From Bacillota bacterium (lineage in GTDB: Bacteria > Sysuimicrobiota > Sysuimicrobiia > Sysuimicrobiales > Segetimicrobiaceae), in assembly GCA_021324255.1 (NCBI GenBank), contig JAJPJL010000008.1:1-49994 (forward strand): a stretch of DNA of 49,994 nucleotides, in the 5' to 3' direction. Shown here one piece after another: positions 7,215-14,620 of this stretch. The notes below the pieces were generated by a model that was not told where the DNA came from, searched no databases, and saw only the letters and a list, made by a program, of their open reading frames with translations. Both the position numbers and the translations under genes were made by a program. Within the stretch, counting starts at the first letter, position 1. Each line of letters begins with the position of its first letter.

Positions 7215-8052
7215 CGAACAGAAACGTCGATTCCTCGTAGTAGCGGACGCCGTGGGACAGCCGGCGCCGCTGGATCATCGCATCGAGCTCCGCCTGCGTG
7301 CGGGCCGGGTCCGATGCCGCACCGAGCCAGTCCAGCGGGACATTGATCCGCAGCGCTCGCCCGGGCACGAGATGGCGCGTGATCCCGGCCGGGAGACGGC
7401 CGGCGCCGAGCGCCAAGCGGACAATGTCCTCCTTCGCGAAGCGGGGAAAGGCGACGAGCGTGCCGCGCCCGTATTCGGCGTCGAGCGCATCCGGCGTGCC
7501 CCCCTCCACGCGATGCACGCCGTCAGCGCCGCGATAGCGCGCGACGAGCTCCGAGACCGGCCCCGCGGCATCCGCCCCGCCCCGCTCGCCGATCAGCGTC
7601 ACGCCCTCCGCGTCCGCGAGGAACGCGGCTGCGCGGCTGGCGGCGAGCACCGCTTCGGCGTCGGCGATCGCAGAGCGGGCCAGCGCCCTGGCCCCGTGCA
7701 GCCGTGCCGCGTGCCGCCGCAGCCCGCCGCCATCGTGCACGTGGTGGCGCCACGTGGATAGCCGGATGTCCGGGCGCGCATAGTCCACCACCTGGACCAC
7801 GGCATACCGGATCCCCAGTTGAGCCAGGGCGGTCACGCGGTTCGCCCCGTCCAGCACCACCGCCCGCCCGTCCGGCGCCGGGGTCACGATGGGCGGGTTG
7901 CGCAGCACGCCGTCGCGCGTCAAGGCGTCGCACAGACGGCCGACGCGCCCCGGCTCGGGATCCTCGTGCAATAGCAGGTTGCCGGTTGGCATGATCCGCA
8001 GGACCGGGGCGGTATGGAGCGCGCGAGGCGGCTCGCGGAGCGATACATCCAT
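7207..8052 (-). CDS. ParB/Srx-fold protein, probable free-serine kinase (SerK/SbnI-like)
   Basis: The first 110 residues carry the ParB/sulfiredoxin fold in the form used by SerK: LLLHEDPEPGRV (Glu30 with this start, the place of the catalytic Glu described in archaeal SerK), DGVLRNPPIV, and the nucleotide/phosphate loop VVLDGANRVTALAQLG, followed by VQVVDYARPDI. SerK of Thermococcus and SbnI of Staphylococcus phosphorylate free L-serine to O-phosphoserine. There is no DNA-binding HTH as in true ParB. The C-terminal 170 residues are less familiar. It sits between the cysO-like and cysM genes and overlaps cysM. Start: the ATG at 8052 is preferred; an ATG at 8097 would overlap cysO by 38 bases. 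The kinase role is inferred. Confidence 0.75.
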   Translation of the reverse strand: MDVSLREPPRALHTAPVLRIMPTGNLLLHEDPEPGRVGRLCDALTRDGVLRNPPIVTPAPDGRAVVLDGANRVTALAQLGIRYAVVQVVDYARPDIRLSTWRHHVHDGGGLRRHAARLHGARALARSAIADAEAVLAASRAAAFLADAEGVTLIGERGGADAAGPVSELVARYRGADGVHRVEGGTPDALDAEYGRGTLVAFPRFAKEDIVRLALGAGRLPAGITRHLVPGRALRINVPLDWLGAASDPARTQAELDAMIQRRRLSHGVRYYEESTFLFDE

Positions 8053-8059
8053 GAGCGGG

Positions 8060-8389
8060 TCAGCCGAGCGCGCGCCGGATCGACGGGACGGACCCATGCG
8101 CCGCGGCGCGCGCCTCCCCGCCTCCGGCCATCGCCGGGACGATGGAGATTTCGTCGTCCTCGCGAAGCGGCGTGGACGGCCCTTGCAGCGCTCGAATCTC
8201 GGTCCCGTTCACGAAGATATTAATGAAGCTTCGCATCTCTCCCGACGCCTCACGAAGCTGCTCGCGCAGGCCCGGGTACTCCCGCTCCATCGCGGCGAGC
8301 GCCTCGTCCACGGTCCGTCCCTCGGCCGCCACCCGGGTCCGGCCATGTGCCAGCCGGCGAAGCGGCGTCGGCAGATAGACTTGCGCCAT
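8060..8389 (-). CDS. ThiS/MoaD/CysO-family sulfur carrier with a C-terminal tail
   Basis: A ubiquitin-like sulfur carrier of 109 residues: VYLPTPLRRLAHGRTRV, TVDEALAAMEREYPGL, INIFVNGTEIRALQG, and EISIVPAMAGG. Family members end at the Gly-Gly, whose last carboxylate becomes the thiocarboxylate. Here Gly89-Gly90 is followed by 19 more residues (GEARAAAHGSVPSIRRALG). The tail must be cut off before use, or arose by loss of a stop; the JAMM peptidase in the same operon is the obvious candidate for cutting. ATG 8389 is chosen with GGGGAGG about 11 bases upstream; the GTG at 8401 is too close to it. First structural gene of the cysteine operon. Confidence 0.88.
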   Translation of the reverse strand: MAQVYLPTPLRRLAHGRTRVAAEGRTVDEALAAMEREYPGLREQLREASGEMRSFINIFVNGTEIRALQGPSTPLREDDEISIVPAMAGGGEARAAAHGSVPSIRRALG

Positions 8390-8413
8390 GCGTGTCGTCA
8401 CCTCCCCGAAGTG

Positions 8414-8446
8414 CAGCAGCCGCGGGTACGGGCGCCGCGGCTGCTG
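8414..8446 (-). promoter_or_regulatory. Leader hairpin just before the cysO-like gene
   Basis: A perfect 12-base inverted repeat (CAGCAGCCGCGG and its complement) with a 9-base loop ends six bases before the ribosome site of cysO. No U-tract follows. It lies between the Cys-containing leader ORF and the first gene, where an attenuation or translation-control structure would be expected. Confidence 0.55.
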
Positions 8447-8484
8447 TGATCATGCGTGAATGCACGGGCACGACGCCCATCACA

Positions 8485-8553
8485 CTATTCCCGGCGACAC
8501 ACCCCCGCCGGGCTGTGGGCGCTCGTACAGATGCAGACGACTACCGTGTTCAT
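8485..8553 (-). CDS. Putative 22-residue leader peptide with three Cys codons
   Basis: On the minus strand an ATG at 8553 opens a 22-codon frame ending at TAG (8485-8487). Cysteines fall at positions 7, 9 and 19 (VVVCICTSAH is residues 4-13). It begins 9 bases after a TATAAT -10, so the message would start at or next to the ATG with no ribosome site. Leaderless cysteine-rich upstream ORFs act as cysteine attenuators in mycobacteria. The position ahead of a cysteine operon and of a hairpin supports the same idea here. The Cys codons are not consecutive, which weakens the case. Confidence 0.5.
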   Translation of the reverse strand: MNTVVVCICTSAHSPAGVCRRE

Positions 8554-8562
8554 GGCCATTTC

Positions 8563-8593
8563 ATTATAGCAAACGGAGCGCCGTGACTCGCAA
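8563..8593 (-). promoter_or_regulatory. Promoter of the cysteine operon
   Basis: On the minus strand TTGCGA (8593-8588), a long 19-base spacer and TATAAT (8568-8563). TGC directly before the -10 makes an extended element, which would compensate for the weak -35 spacing. Confidence 0.7.
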
Positions 8594-8640
8594 TTCCGCG
8601 GTGGACTCGGTGGACTCTGGCGCGCGGGAATTCGATGCGG

Positions 8641-9819
8641 CTACTGACCGAGCGGGTTGACCGGCTGCCCGTCCTCCCGCACCTCGAAGAAGAGGTGCGG
8701 TCCTGTGCTCCACCCGGTACTGCCGATCCGGGCGATGACGTCGCCCCGCTCGACGCGTTCCCCGACGTGGACGGCGTACGACGAGAGATGCGAGTAGGTC
8801 GTCGAGAGGCCGTTGCCGTGGTCGAGGATCACGAGCATCCCGTACCCGCGCATCCATCCCGTGAAGATCACCGTGCCGGCCGCCGCGGCGCGGATCGGGG
8901 TCCCCCAGGGCACCGCGATGTCGATCCCGGTGTGGAACTCGCGAGTGCGGAAGATTGGGTGGATCCGCCAGCCGTAGCCCGAGCTGATCCGTCCCTCCAC
9001 GGGCCACAGGAGCGCTCCGCCGCGAAGCGTCGGAACCGGACCGGCGTGCACGCCTCTCGTGGCCTGCCTGATGATCTCCGTGATGCGCAGCGATTCCGCC
9101 TCGAGCTCGCGGATCGCTTCTTCCTGGGCCATCCGCTGGGTGCGGATGCGGACAAGGAGATCGCGGCGCTCGGCGGCCAGCCGGGCAGTCTCCGCGCGGC
9201 TGACGACCCACCGCGCCTGCTCGGCCGCGAGATGGCGCTGGCGTTCGGCCAGCGCCGCCGCGACCTCGCTCCGCTGCGCCCGTTCCGAGCTGACCTGCTG
9301 GTAGAGCTGGAGGTCGTGGTTGATGATCACCCCGATGAGGTACGAGCGCGTGACAAAATCTCGGAAGTCGGTCGCGCCGAGCAGCACGTCCAGGTATCCG
9401 AGCGGGCCACTCTCATAGAAGGCGCGAAGTCGCGCCCCCATGAGCGCTTCGTGAGTCTCGAGCTGTTTCGTCACGGTCGCAAGCGACCGCGTGGCCTGCG
9501 CCACGGCGACGCGCGTGCCGTCGAGGGCCCGTGCCGTGTGGGAGAGGTTGACCTGCGCCCGTTCGAATTGCTCCTGCGCCCACGAGAGCTGGACGAGCGC
9601 GCGGTGCTCGGCGACACGGGCCTCCGCGAGGCGCTGCCGCCGAACCGCGAGCTGCTGCTGGATCGACGCGAGGGCCGACTGTGCAGAGGCGACCGCAACC
9701 GATGCTGTGCGAGGCCGGACGGGCGAAGACCCCGCGGCGACTCCCGGCTCCAGGGAGACCGCCGCAATCAGCGGCCCACATAGCAGGGCGGCCACGCGCA
9801 CCCTAAATCGGCCTCGCAT
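8641..9819 (-). CDS. Secreted murein hydrolase activator/peptidase, M23 with coiled coil (EnvC-like)
   Basis: The 392-residue protein starts with a signal peptide (RVRVAALLCGPLIAAVSL). Residues about 40-260 form long coiled coils (SALASIQQQLAVRRQRLAEA, later RAQRSEVAAALAERQRHLAA), and the C-terminus is an M23/LytM domain. Zinc ligands are His and Asp in FHTGIDIAVPWG and His in the last motif HLFFEVRED; STTYSHLSS carries the catalytic His. All ligands are kept, so it is probably an active endopeptidase rather than a degenerate activator. It would act on peptidoglycan during division or growth. The ATG at 9819 is chosen because the signal peptide starts there. Confidence 0.9.
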   Translation of the reverse strand: MRGRFRVRVAALLCGPLIAAVSLEPGVAAGSSPVRPRTASVAVASAQSALASIQQQLAVRRQRLAEARVAEHRALVQLSWAQEQFERAQVNLSHTARALDGTRVAVAQATRSLATVTKQLETHEALMGARLRAFYESGPLGYLDVLLGATDFRDFVTRSYLIGVIINHDLQLYQQVSSERAQRSEVAAALAERQRHLAAEQARWVVSRAETARLAAERRDLLVRIRTQRMAQEEAIRELEAESLRITEIIRQATRGVHAGPVPTLRGGALLWPVEGRISSGYGWRIHPIFRTREFHTGIDIAVPWGTPIRAAAAGTVIFTGWMRGYGMLVILDHGNGLSTTYSHLSSYAVHVGERVERGDVIARIGSTGWSTGPHLFFEVREDGQPVNPLGQ

Positions 9820-10034
9820 CGCTGGTTCGATCCCGGCTGCGACGTAACGCGGCGATGTACACCGTCCGTGCGACGCGGGGCGGCGACCGAGACTCCCCCC
9901 GAGCACGGAACCGCATATTCGTCGGGCGGACGCGAACTCCTGCCGCTGAGCCCGTATTGCAAAGGAAACCGTTGCGGTTCGTCGAACAACCGCCGCAGAT
10001 CGGCGTGAACCGGCGTTCCGGAGGAAAACTAGAG

Positions 10035-10070
10035 TAAAGCGATCGAGAGGGAAATTGGATTAAAGCGATC
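10035..10070 (+). repeat. Direct repeat TAAAGCGATC, two copies 26 bases apart
   Basis: The 10-base word occurs at 10035-10044 and 10061-10070, in the only AT-richer stretch ahead of the basic-protein gene. It could be a regulator site or a duplicated promoter part. Confidence 0.45.
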
Positions 10071-10086
10071 CTAGAGGAGGCCGAGG

Positions 10087-10491
10087 ATGGCGAGGCGAGC
10101 GGTGCGGCGAAGGACTCAGGCCAAGTCGAAACCCCGCAAGCGGACAACAGCCCGGACCCGCACGAGGAAGCCGTCCGGCCGCGGCGCGGCAAAGCGGTCC
10201 GCCTCGCGAAGCCGGCGGACAGCCGGCGCGGTAAAGGGCCGGGCCGCCGCGAAGCGTCGTACGACCGGACGACGGACGAGCGCGGCGCCTAGAGCACGGG
10301 CTCGAAAGGCCGAGGCGCCTTCGGCCATCGCGGCCGGTCCCGAACGCGGTCCAGCGGCGGAGCCCGATCTCGCGGGGATGCCGGCCGCGGAGCCTGCCGC
10401 ACGCGCTCCGCAGGACTCGCTGTGGGGGACGCAGTCCCTCGACGTGGAGGCGGAGGAAGACCTCGAAGACGAAGAAGACGAGCCGACGTAG
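10087..10491 (+). CDS. Histone H1-like basic protein with an acidic tail
   Basis: This 134-residue protein is strongly charge-segregated. Residues 1-75 are mostly Arg, Lys, Ala, Thr and Ser (RRRTQAKSKPRKRTTARTRT), like eukaryotic H1 tails and bacterial AlgP/Hc1-like proteins that coat DNA. A Pro/Ala linker follows, and the end is acidic (VEAEEDLEDEEDEPT). A strong ribosome site (AGAGGAGG) lies 7 bases before the ATG, which argues that it is truly expressed. A role in compacting DNA is likely from composition only. The acidic tail could self-mask or bind other basic proteins. Low-complexity sequence makes homology calls unreliable. Confidence 0.72.
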   Translation: MARRAVRRRTQAKSKPRKRTTARTRTRKPSGRGAAKRSASRSRRTAGAVKGRAAAKRRTTGRRTSAAPRARARKAEAPSAIAAGPERGPAAEPDLAGMPAAEPAARAPQDSLWGTQSLDVEAEEDLEDEEDEPT

Positions 10492-10599
10492 CCACAGGAC
10501 GACCGCGACGGGCCGGCGCCGCATGGCGGCACCGGCCCATGTTCTTGCCACGACGCTCCGCCGGCCTTCCCGGTCGCGCATTGAGGGCGCTCGGGAACC

Positions 10600-11343
10600 A
10601 TGACGCCGGCGGCGGGACGCTCGACCGCATGGAGCGGCGTCGCGATCGTGGCGCTGTACCTGGTCGCGGTTGCGCTGGCCCCGCCGCAGCCGGGCGCGCG
10701 ATTGCTCTACGACGGTCCGGTCCCGCTCGCGCCGTACCGATGGGTCTCACCGCCGCCGGATCTCGCCGCCGCGAACCAGCCCCCATCATCGGGGACCGCC
10801 GCGATCACGCTGGGGGCGATCGAGTCGATGCCCGGGGACGCGTCGACGGAGGACGAGCAGGCCGCGATCACGGTCCCCGACGGCGCGATCCCGTTACGTC
10901 CCGGCGAGCGGGCCGCAACCGTGCGGCTCGTCCCCCTCGACCCGCGGGCCATCGCGCCCGCGCCGAGGGGCCTCAAGTTCGACGGCAACGCCTACGACAT
11001 CACGGCCTCGTACGCACGATCCGGGCGCCCGGTACGGCTGACCAAGTCCGCGACGGTCGTCTTGCGGTACCCGGTCCATGCGACCGCGCTGCTGCGGGCT
11101 CGGGCCGGCGGGTGGATCCGCCTGCGGGCGACGCGCTTTCCCATGACGCAGCAGCTCGCGGGCGCGACGGACCGACTCGGCGTGTTCGTCGCGGCGGCGC
11201 CCGCCGGCTTCGCGGCGGCGGGACTTTGGGTGTGGGGAGCCTCGCTGCTCGCGATCGCGGCGGTGCTTTCGGCGGCCGCGGCCCTGCGCGCCCGCCGCAG
11301 GCGCGGCACACGCCGTGAGGACGTCCCTCGTCCGCGTGCGTGA
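10600..11343 (+). CDS. Membrane-anchored protein of unknown function
   Basis: The 247-residue product has an N-terminal hydrophobic segment (residues about 12-28, AWSGVAIVALYLVAVALAPP), a roughly 160-residue extracytoplasmic part and a C-terminal span (about 203-227, AAGLWVWGASLLAIAAVLSAAA) followed by Arg-rich cytoplasmic residues. No catalytic or metal motif is seen; the middle repeats a beta-rich pattern (VTVPDG, RLVPLDPRA, VVLRYPV). It overlaps the cytochrome c gene by 29 bases and so is probably made with it. Its role may be to partner that cytochrome, but this is inference. Confidence 0.6.
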   Translation: MTPAAGRSTAWSGVAIVALYLVAVALAPPQPGARLLYDGPVPLAPYRWVSPPPDLAAANQPPSSGTAAITLGAIESMPGDASTEDEQAAITVPDGAIPLRPGERAATVRLVPLDPRAIAPAPRGLKFDGNAYDITASYARSGRPVRLTKSATVVLRYPVHATALLRARAGGWIRLRATRFPMTQQLAGATDRLGVFVAAAPAGFAAAGLWVWGASLLAIAAVLSAAAALRARRRRGTRREDVPRPRA

Positions 11344-11788
11344 TCGTTTGGCGCGCCGCCTCCTGGACTCCAAAACGCCGGTCGCGGCCGCGGCGCTCGT
11401 GGTCGTCGTGGTCGCGGCGGTCATCGCCACGCGAGGCCTGCTCTTCGGACCGGCGCAGCCCGAAGATATCGACGCGCGCCGCAACCCGTTTCCTCCGACC
11501 GCCGACTCCCTCGCGATTGGCGAGCGCGTCTACCACGCCGATTGCCAGACCTGTCACGGCGCCGACGGGCGAGGCGACGGACCCCAGGCGGCGGGCATGT
11601 TCCCCCGCCCTGTCGACTTCTGGGCCCACTTTGGCTCGGGACACACCCACCCGGATGGCCGCCTGTTCTTCTGGATTACCGAGGGCATGCCCGGCACGGG
11701 CATGCCGGGGTTCAGGGACGAGCTCACAGATGCCGAGCGTTGGCACGTGGTGAATTACATTAAGACCTTTGCGCCGGTGGACCGCTGA
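11315..11788 (+). CDS. Membrane-anchored c-type cytochrome
   Basis: A hydrophobic anchor (residues about 22-44, TPVAAAALVVVVVAAVIATRG) is followed by one cytochrome c domain. Haem is bound by C-Q-T-C-H (ADCQTCHGADGRGDG), and Met in GTGMPGF is the likely sixth ligand. The family fold of class I cytochromes (cytochrome_CBB3/C) fits the length of about 100 residues. It would carry electrons at the outer face of the membrane. It lies next to the copper cluster, consistent with respiratory or copper-oxidase assembly, although no oxidase gene is in the window. GTG start overlapping the preceding gene. Confidence 0.9.
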   Translation: MRTSLVRVRDRLARRLLDSKTPVAAAALVVVVVAAVIATRGLLFGPAQPEDIDARRNPFPPTADSLAIGERVYHADCQTCHGADGRGDGPQAAGMFPRPVDFWAHFGSGHTHPDGRLFFWITEGMPGTGMPGFRDELTDAERWHVVNYIKTFAPVDR

Positions 11789-11807
11789 GCCGGTGTGCCG
11801 CCGGCTC
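11787..11807. terminator. Hairpin between convergent cytochrome c and response-regulator genes
   Basis: GAGCCGG and CCGGCTC form a 7-base stem with a 7-base loop that spans the 17 bases between two convergent stop codons. There is no T-run. Possibly a shared terminator. Confidence 0.45.
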
Positions 11808-12465
11808 AATCGTCCGGTGGCGGCTCCCGCCGGAGCTCCCGGGTGACGGCGAATGTTGCCAGCTCCACGCGATTGCGCAGGTGCAGCTTGGCGAGGATAT
11901 TTTCCAGGTGCCGCTTGACCGTGCCCTCCGTGATCTCCAGGCACGCGGAGATCTCCTTGTTCTGCAATCCGCGGGCAACCAGCGCCAGGATCTCCTGCTC
12001 CCGCGCAGTCAAGGTAGGCAGCGTGTCGCCGGGGACCGGCGCGCGGCGCATGAACTCCTGCAGAATGCGCTCCGCGATGCCCCGAGAGATCCGCGCGTCG
12101 CCCCGCATCAACGCCGTCAGATACTCGAGCCACAGGCCGGGGTGGACGTTTTTGATCAGGTAGCCCTGCGCGCCCGCCCGCATCGCCTCGAAAAGGTCCT
12201 GAGGATCGTCGGACACGCTCAACACGACCACGGTGGCGGCCGGGTACTCCTCTTTGATCATCCGGATCGCGTCGAGACCGCCCAGGCGCGGCATCCGCAG
12301 GTCCATGAGCACGAGATCCGGCGCCAGCGCGCGGACCGCGGCGAGCCCCTCGATCCCATCGCCGGCCACGCCCACGATGTCGAAGTCCGCGGAGCCTCCG
12401 AGCAAGCTTTGAATCCCGCGGCGCGCCAGGTCGCTGTCGTCGATAATCAGCGTGCGCGCGCTCAT
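11806..12465 (-). CDS. NarL/FixJ-type response regulator
   Basis: The receiver domain spans residues 1-120 with acidic Asp9/Asp10, phospho-acceptor Asp55 (VLMDLRMP), Ser/Thr near 82 and Lys in YLIKN. The LuxR-type HTH follows (about 150-215, LTAREQEILALVARGLQNKEIS, with GTVKRHLENILAKL as recognition helix). The ATG at 12465 overlaps the kinase stop (ATGA), so the two are one unit. Paired with the kinase it probably controls the neighbouring copper or cytochrome genes; the conserved promoter box found ahead of both copC genes is a possible target. That link is untested. Confidence 0.93.
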   Translation of the reverse strand: MSARTLIIDDSDLARRGIQSLLGGSADFDIVGVAGDGIEGLAAVRALAPDLVLMDLRMPRLGGLDAIRMIKEEYPAATVVVLSVSDDPQDLFEAMRAGAQGYLIKNVHPGLWLEYLTALMRGDARISRGIAERILQEFMRRAPVPGDTLPTLTAREQEILALVARGLQNKEISACLEITEGTVKRHLENILAKLHLRNRVELATFAVTRELRREPPPDD

Positions 12466-13454
12466 GCGCCGGCGCCGCCGCGGTAGGGCACACACAGGAC
12501 CAGCTCGGTGCCGCCCCCGCGGCGGGCCGACACCGTGAGCGTTCCGCCGTTCGCCTGCGCGTATTCCCGGAGCGTCGCCAACCCGTACCGGCCCCGGTCC
12601 GGACCCGGCACGGGCGCCGGGAGCCCCCGCCCGTCGTCCGCCACCACCACCGTCAAGCTGTCCCGTCCCCAGGCCAATCGCACGGCAAAAGATTGCGCCT
12701 CGGCATGTTTCGCCACATTATGCAGGCCCTCGCGGATCATCGCCATCACCCGCAACGCGCGGGGCAGCGGCAGCGCCACGTCCGGGCCGGTCTCGGCCAC
12801 CTCCCCGCGGAGGTCGTGGACCTCCGCGAACTTCCGCGCATACGTGCGAGTCCATGCCCCGATGGATTCGCCCGGCTCGGGCGCGGTCCGCACGTCAAAG
12901 ATCGCGTCCCGAACGCGGGACGACGTGTCGTTGAGCGCCTGCGTGATCTCGGCCGCGGCCTGCCCCGCCGCCTCCAACGCTCCGGCGCCGAGAAACCGCC
13001 GGAGCGCGTCCGCCTTGACCCCGAGAAAGAACAACGCCTGCGCGACGCCGTCGTGCAGTTCTCGCCCAAGACGCTCGCGTTCTTCGGAGACCGCGTGCTC
13101 GATCTCGCGTGCGTGCAGCTGCTCGTCCGCCGCCTCGAGCCGGCGGTAGATCGGGATCAGGATCAGCGCGGAACTGCCGAACGCGATCGCGCCGGTCATG
13201 AGGTTGCCCCACAGTTCCGGGACGAGATCGTGGAAGACCTCATGGCGGAGATATTCCACGCCGAACACCACGATCGCGGGGAGCAACACCGTCGCGAGAC
13301 GAAACAGCCCGTGCCAGTCGCGCCCCGCCCGAAAATGCGCCCGCGGACGCTCCTGCGCCGTCCGCCCGCTCCCGGCGTCCGCTGTCCAGCGGCCTTCGGG
13401 GCCGTCACGGAGGTCCTCAGCCCGGCCTAGTACGGGAGACGTCGCAGGTCTCAC
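12462..13454 (-). CDS. NarX-type sensor histidine kinase
   Basis: Two membrane segments (about residues 50-68 and 84-104) enclose a short outer loop containing several His and acidic residues (RHEVFHDLVPELW). The dimerisation domain is HisKA_3, with phospho-His134 in ERLGRELHDGVAQALFFLG, followed by a HATPase with N-box REGLHNVAKHA and G-box VVADDGRGLP and RYGLATLREYA. The loop's His/Glu content would suit metal sensing, which fits the copper genes next door, but this is a guess. Start uncertain; the first 45 residues are poorly structured. Confidence 0.92.
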   Translation of the reverse strand: MRPATSPVLGRAEDLRDGPEGRWTADAGSGRTAQERPRAHFRAGRDWHGLFRLATVLLPAIVVFGVEYLRHEVFHDLVPELWGNLMTGAIAFGSSALILIPIYRRLEAADEQLHAREIEHAVSEERERLGRELHDGVAQALFFLGVKADALRRFLGAGALEAAGQAAAEITQALNDTSSRVRDAIFDVRTAPEPGESIGAWTRTYARKFAEVHDLRGEVAETGPDVALPLPRALRVMAMIREGLHNVAKHAEAQSFAVRLAWGRDSLTVVVADDGRGLPAPVPGPDRGRYGLATLREYAQANGGTLTVSARRGGGTELVLCVPYRGGAGA

Positions 13455-13504
13455 ATCGCGTGCGAGGTTCGGTGCGGCCGCCGTTGACCCCTTGGGCCGC
13501 GGCG

Positions 13505-14302
13505 CTAGAACACGTCCACGGCTGCCTGTTGCGAGCCTCCGACAACGGCGTGGGTGTGGTTGTCCGCCCAGAACACCTCGATCGTGTGACGCCCCGGCTT
13601 CAAGGGAGCGAGCTCGTACGCATAGCGGTGGGCACCGGCAGGCGTCAACTGATCCGAGGCCGGCATGTTGACGACGCCGTCCACGACGATGTGGAGGTGC
13701 ACGCCGGGCCCGGACATCATCTTCGGCCCCATCGTCACCAGCGAGATGTCGCTCGGGGTCTCGATGACGACGGAGACCGGATTGTGCAGCCGAGCATGGT
13801 TGGCAGGCGCCACGAGCCGCAGCTGGGGCAGCGAGCCCGATCGGGCCGCGGACGATGAGGGCGGCATGTTGTGCATGGAGCCCATCGGCCCGGCGGTGTG
13901 CTGCGCCGGCGGCATCTGCATCGCCGTTCCAATCGAAAACCGGAAATAGCCCTGGGTCATCGCCTGGTCATCCGACGAGACCGAGTGCCACGCCACCATG
14001 TACGACCCGGGACCCAGGCGCGGCGGGGTCAGGCTCAGTACTTCGTGGGAGGAAAAGGCCGGGTCGAGCCCGCCCTGCGCCAGGAGCCGTTGATGCGCAT
14101 CGTAGAGACGGAGCACGCTGCCGCGCGCGGCCAACGCCTCGCTGAACCACGCCCGGATCACCCGTGGGCTCTGGGCGAGCATCGCGTGATCCGCCGGGGA
14201 CGACTTAACCATGTGAGCGTGCGCGGACGCTCGCGGCGCGGCGACAACGGAGAGCGCCAGGCTCGCCATGACCGCGGCGACCAACCCCACGGGCCTACTC
14301 AC
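13505..14302 (-). CDS. CopC-domain copper-binding protein with Met/His-rich linker
   Basis: A signal peptide of about 27 residues ends in ASA before HAHMVKSSPADHAMLAQSP, the CopC N-terminus, whose first His is the usual Cu(II) ligand. The CopC beta-sandwich runs to about residue 120. It is followed by a Met- and His-rich linker (MQMPPAQHTAGPMGSMHNMP), likely a Cu(I) site, and a second beta domain with HLHIVVDG and FWADNHTHAV. It would bind copper outside the membrane. GTG start at 14302 is set by GGAGG 7 bases upstream. The promoter box at 14361-14406 matches that of the other copC gene. Confidence 0.88.
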   Translation of the reverse strand: MSRPVGLVAAVMASLALSVVAAPRASAHAHMVKSSPADHAMLAQSPRVIRAWFSEALAARGSVLRLYDAHQRLLAQGGLDPAFSSHEVLSLTPPRLGPGSYMVAWHSVSSDDQAMTQGYFRFSIGTAMQMPPAQHTAGPMGSMHNMPPSSSAARSGSLPQLRLVAPANHARLHNPVSVVIETPSDISLVTMGPKMMSGPGVHLHIVVDGVVNMPASDQLTPAGAHRYAYELAPLKPGRHTIEVFWADNHTHAVVGGSQQAAVDVF

Positions 14303-14620
14303 TTCCCAACCTCCGCTGCACCATGACGTGTGCCCGACGATGAGACCGCAATCCACCCGCACCCTACCACCCCCTACCCCTCGGGTAAATGTGCCGAAAG
14401 TAGTAGAGACAGTGCCGCGCCCGTCCATCTATCCTAGGCTCGTTCTTCCGTGCGCGCGAGGATGCCGGTCGCGACGGGCCCGCTCGCACTGAGTATGCTC
14501 TGCTATGCTCATCTCGGGCGGACCCGGCCGCGGGCCGCGCACGGCAGGGCGCTCGCCCATCGAGCCGTGCGCACGACAGTACGCGGCCGCGCACCGGATC
14601 CGCGCGGACGGAGGCCAGGC
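14303..14620. other. 318-base divergent intergenic region
   Basis: It holds the minus-strand copC promoter above and, for the plus strand, an extended -10 (TGC-TATGCT, 14501-14509) about 110 bases before the YtkA-like gene. A plus-strand open frame covers part of it but shows no protein-like features. Confidence 0.5.
14361..14406 (-). promoter_or_regulatory. Promoter and upstream box of the first copC gene
   Basis: On the minus strand the box CTACTACTTTCGGCACAT leads into -35 TTTACC (14389-14384), a 17-base spacer and -10 TAGGGT (14366-14361). Sequence and geometry match 17286-17331, so a common regulator or sigma factor is likely. Confidence 0.7.

Noticed and set aside
7207-8052. True ParB chromosome-partition protein
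   Set aside because: No HTH domain and no parA neighbour; the HEDPEP and LDGANR motifs and the cysteine context fit SerK/SbnI.
8250-8483. Ala-rich minus-strand frame starting inside the cysteine leader as an alternative leader peptide
   Set aside because: It runs deep into the cysO gene in a different frame and has no cysteine codons of note; the 22-codon ORF fits better.
8600-8622. Tandem GGTGGACTC pair near the end of the M23 gene
   Set aside because: Only two short copies; no evidence of function.
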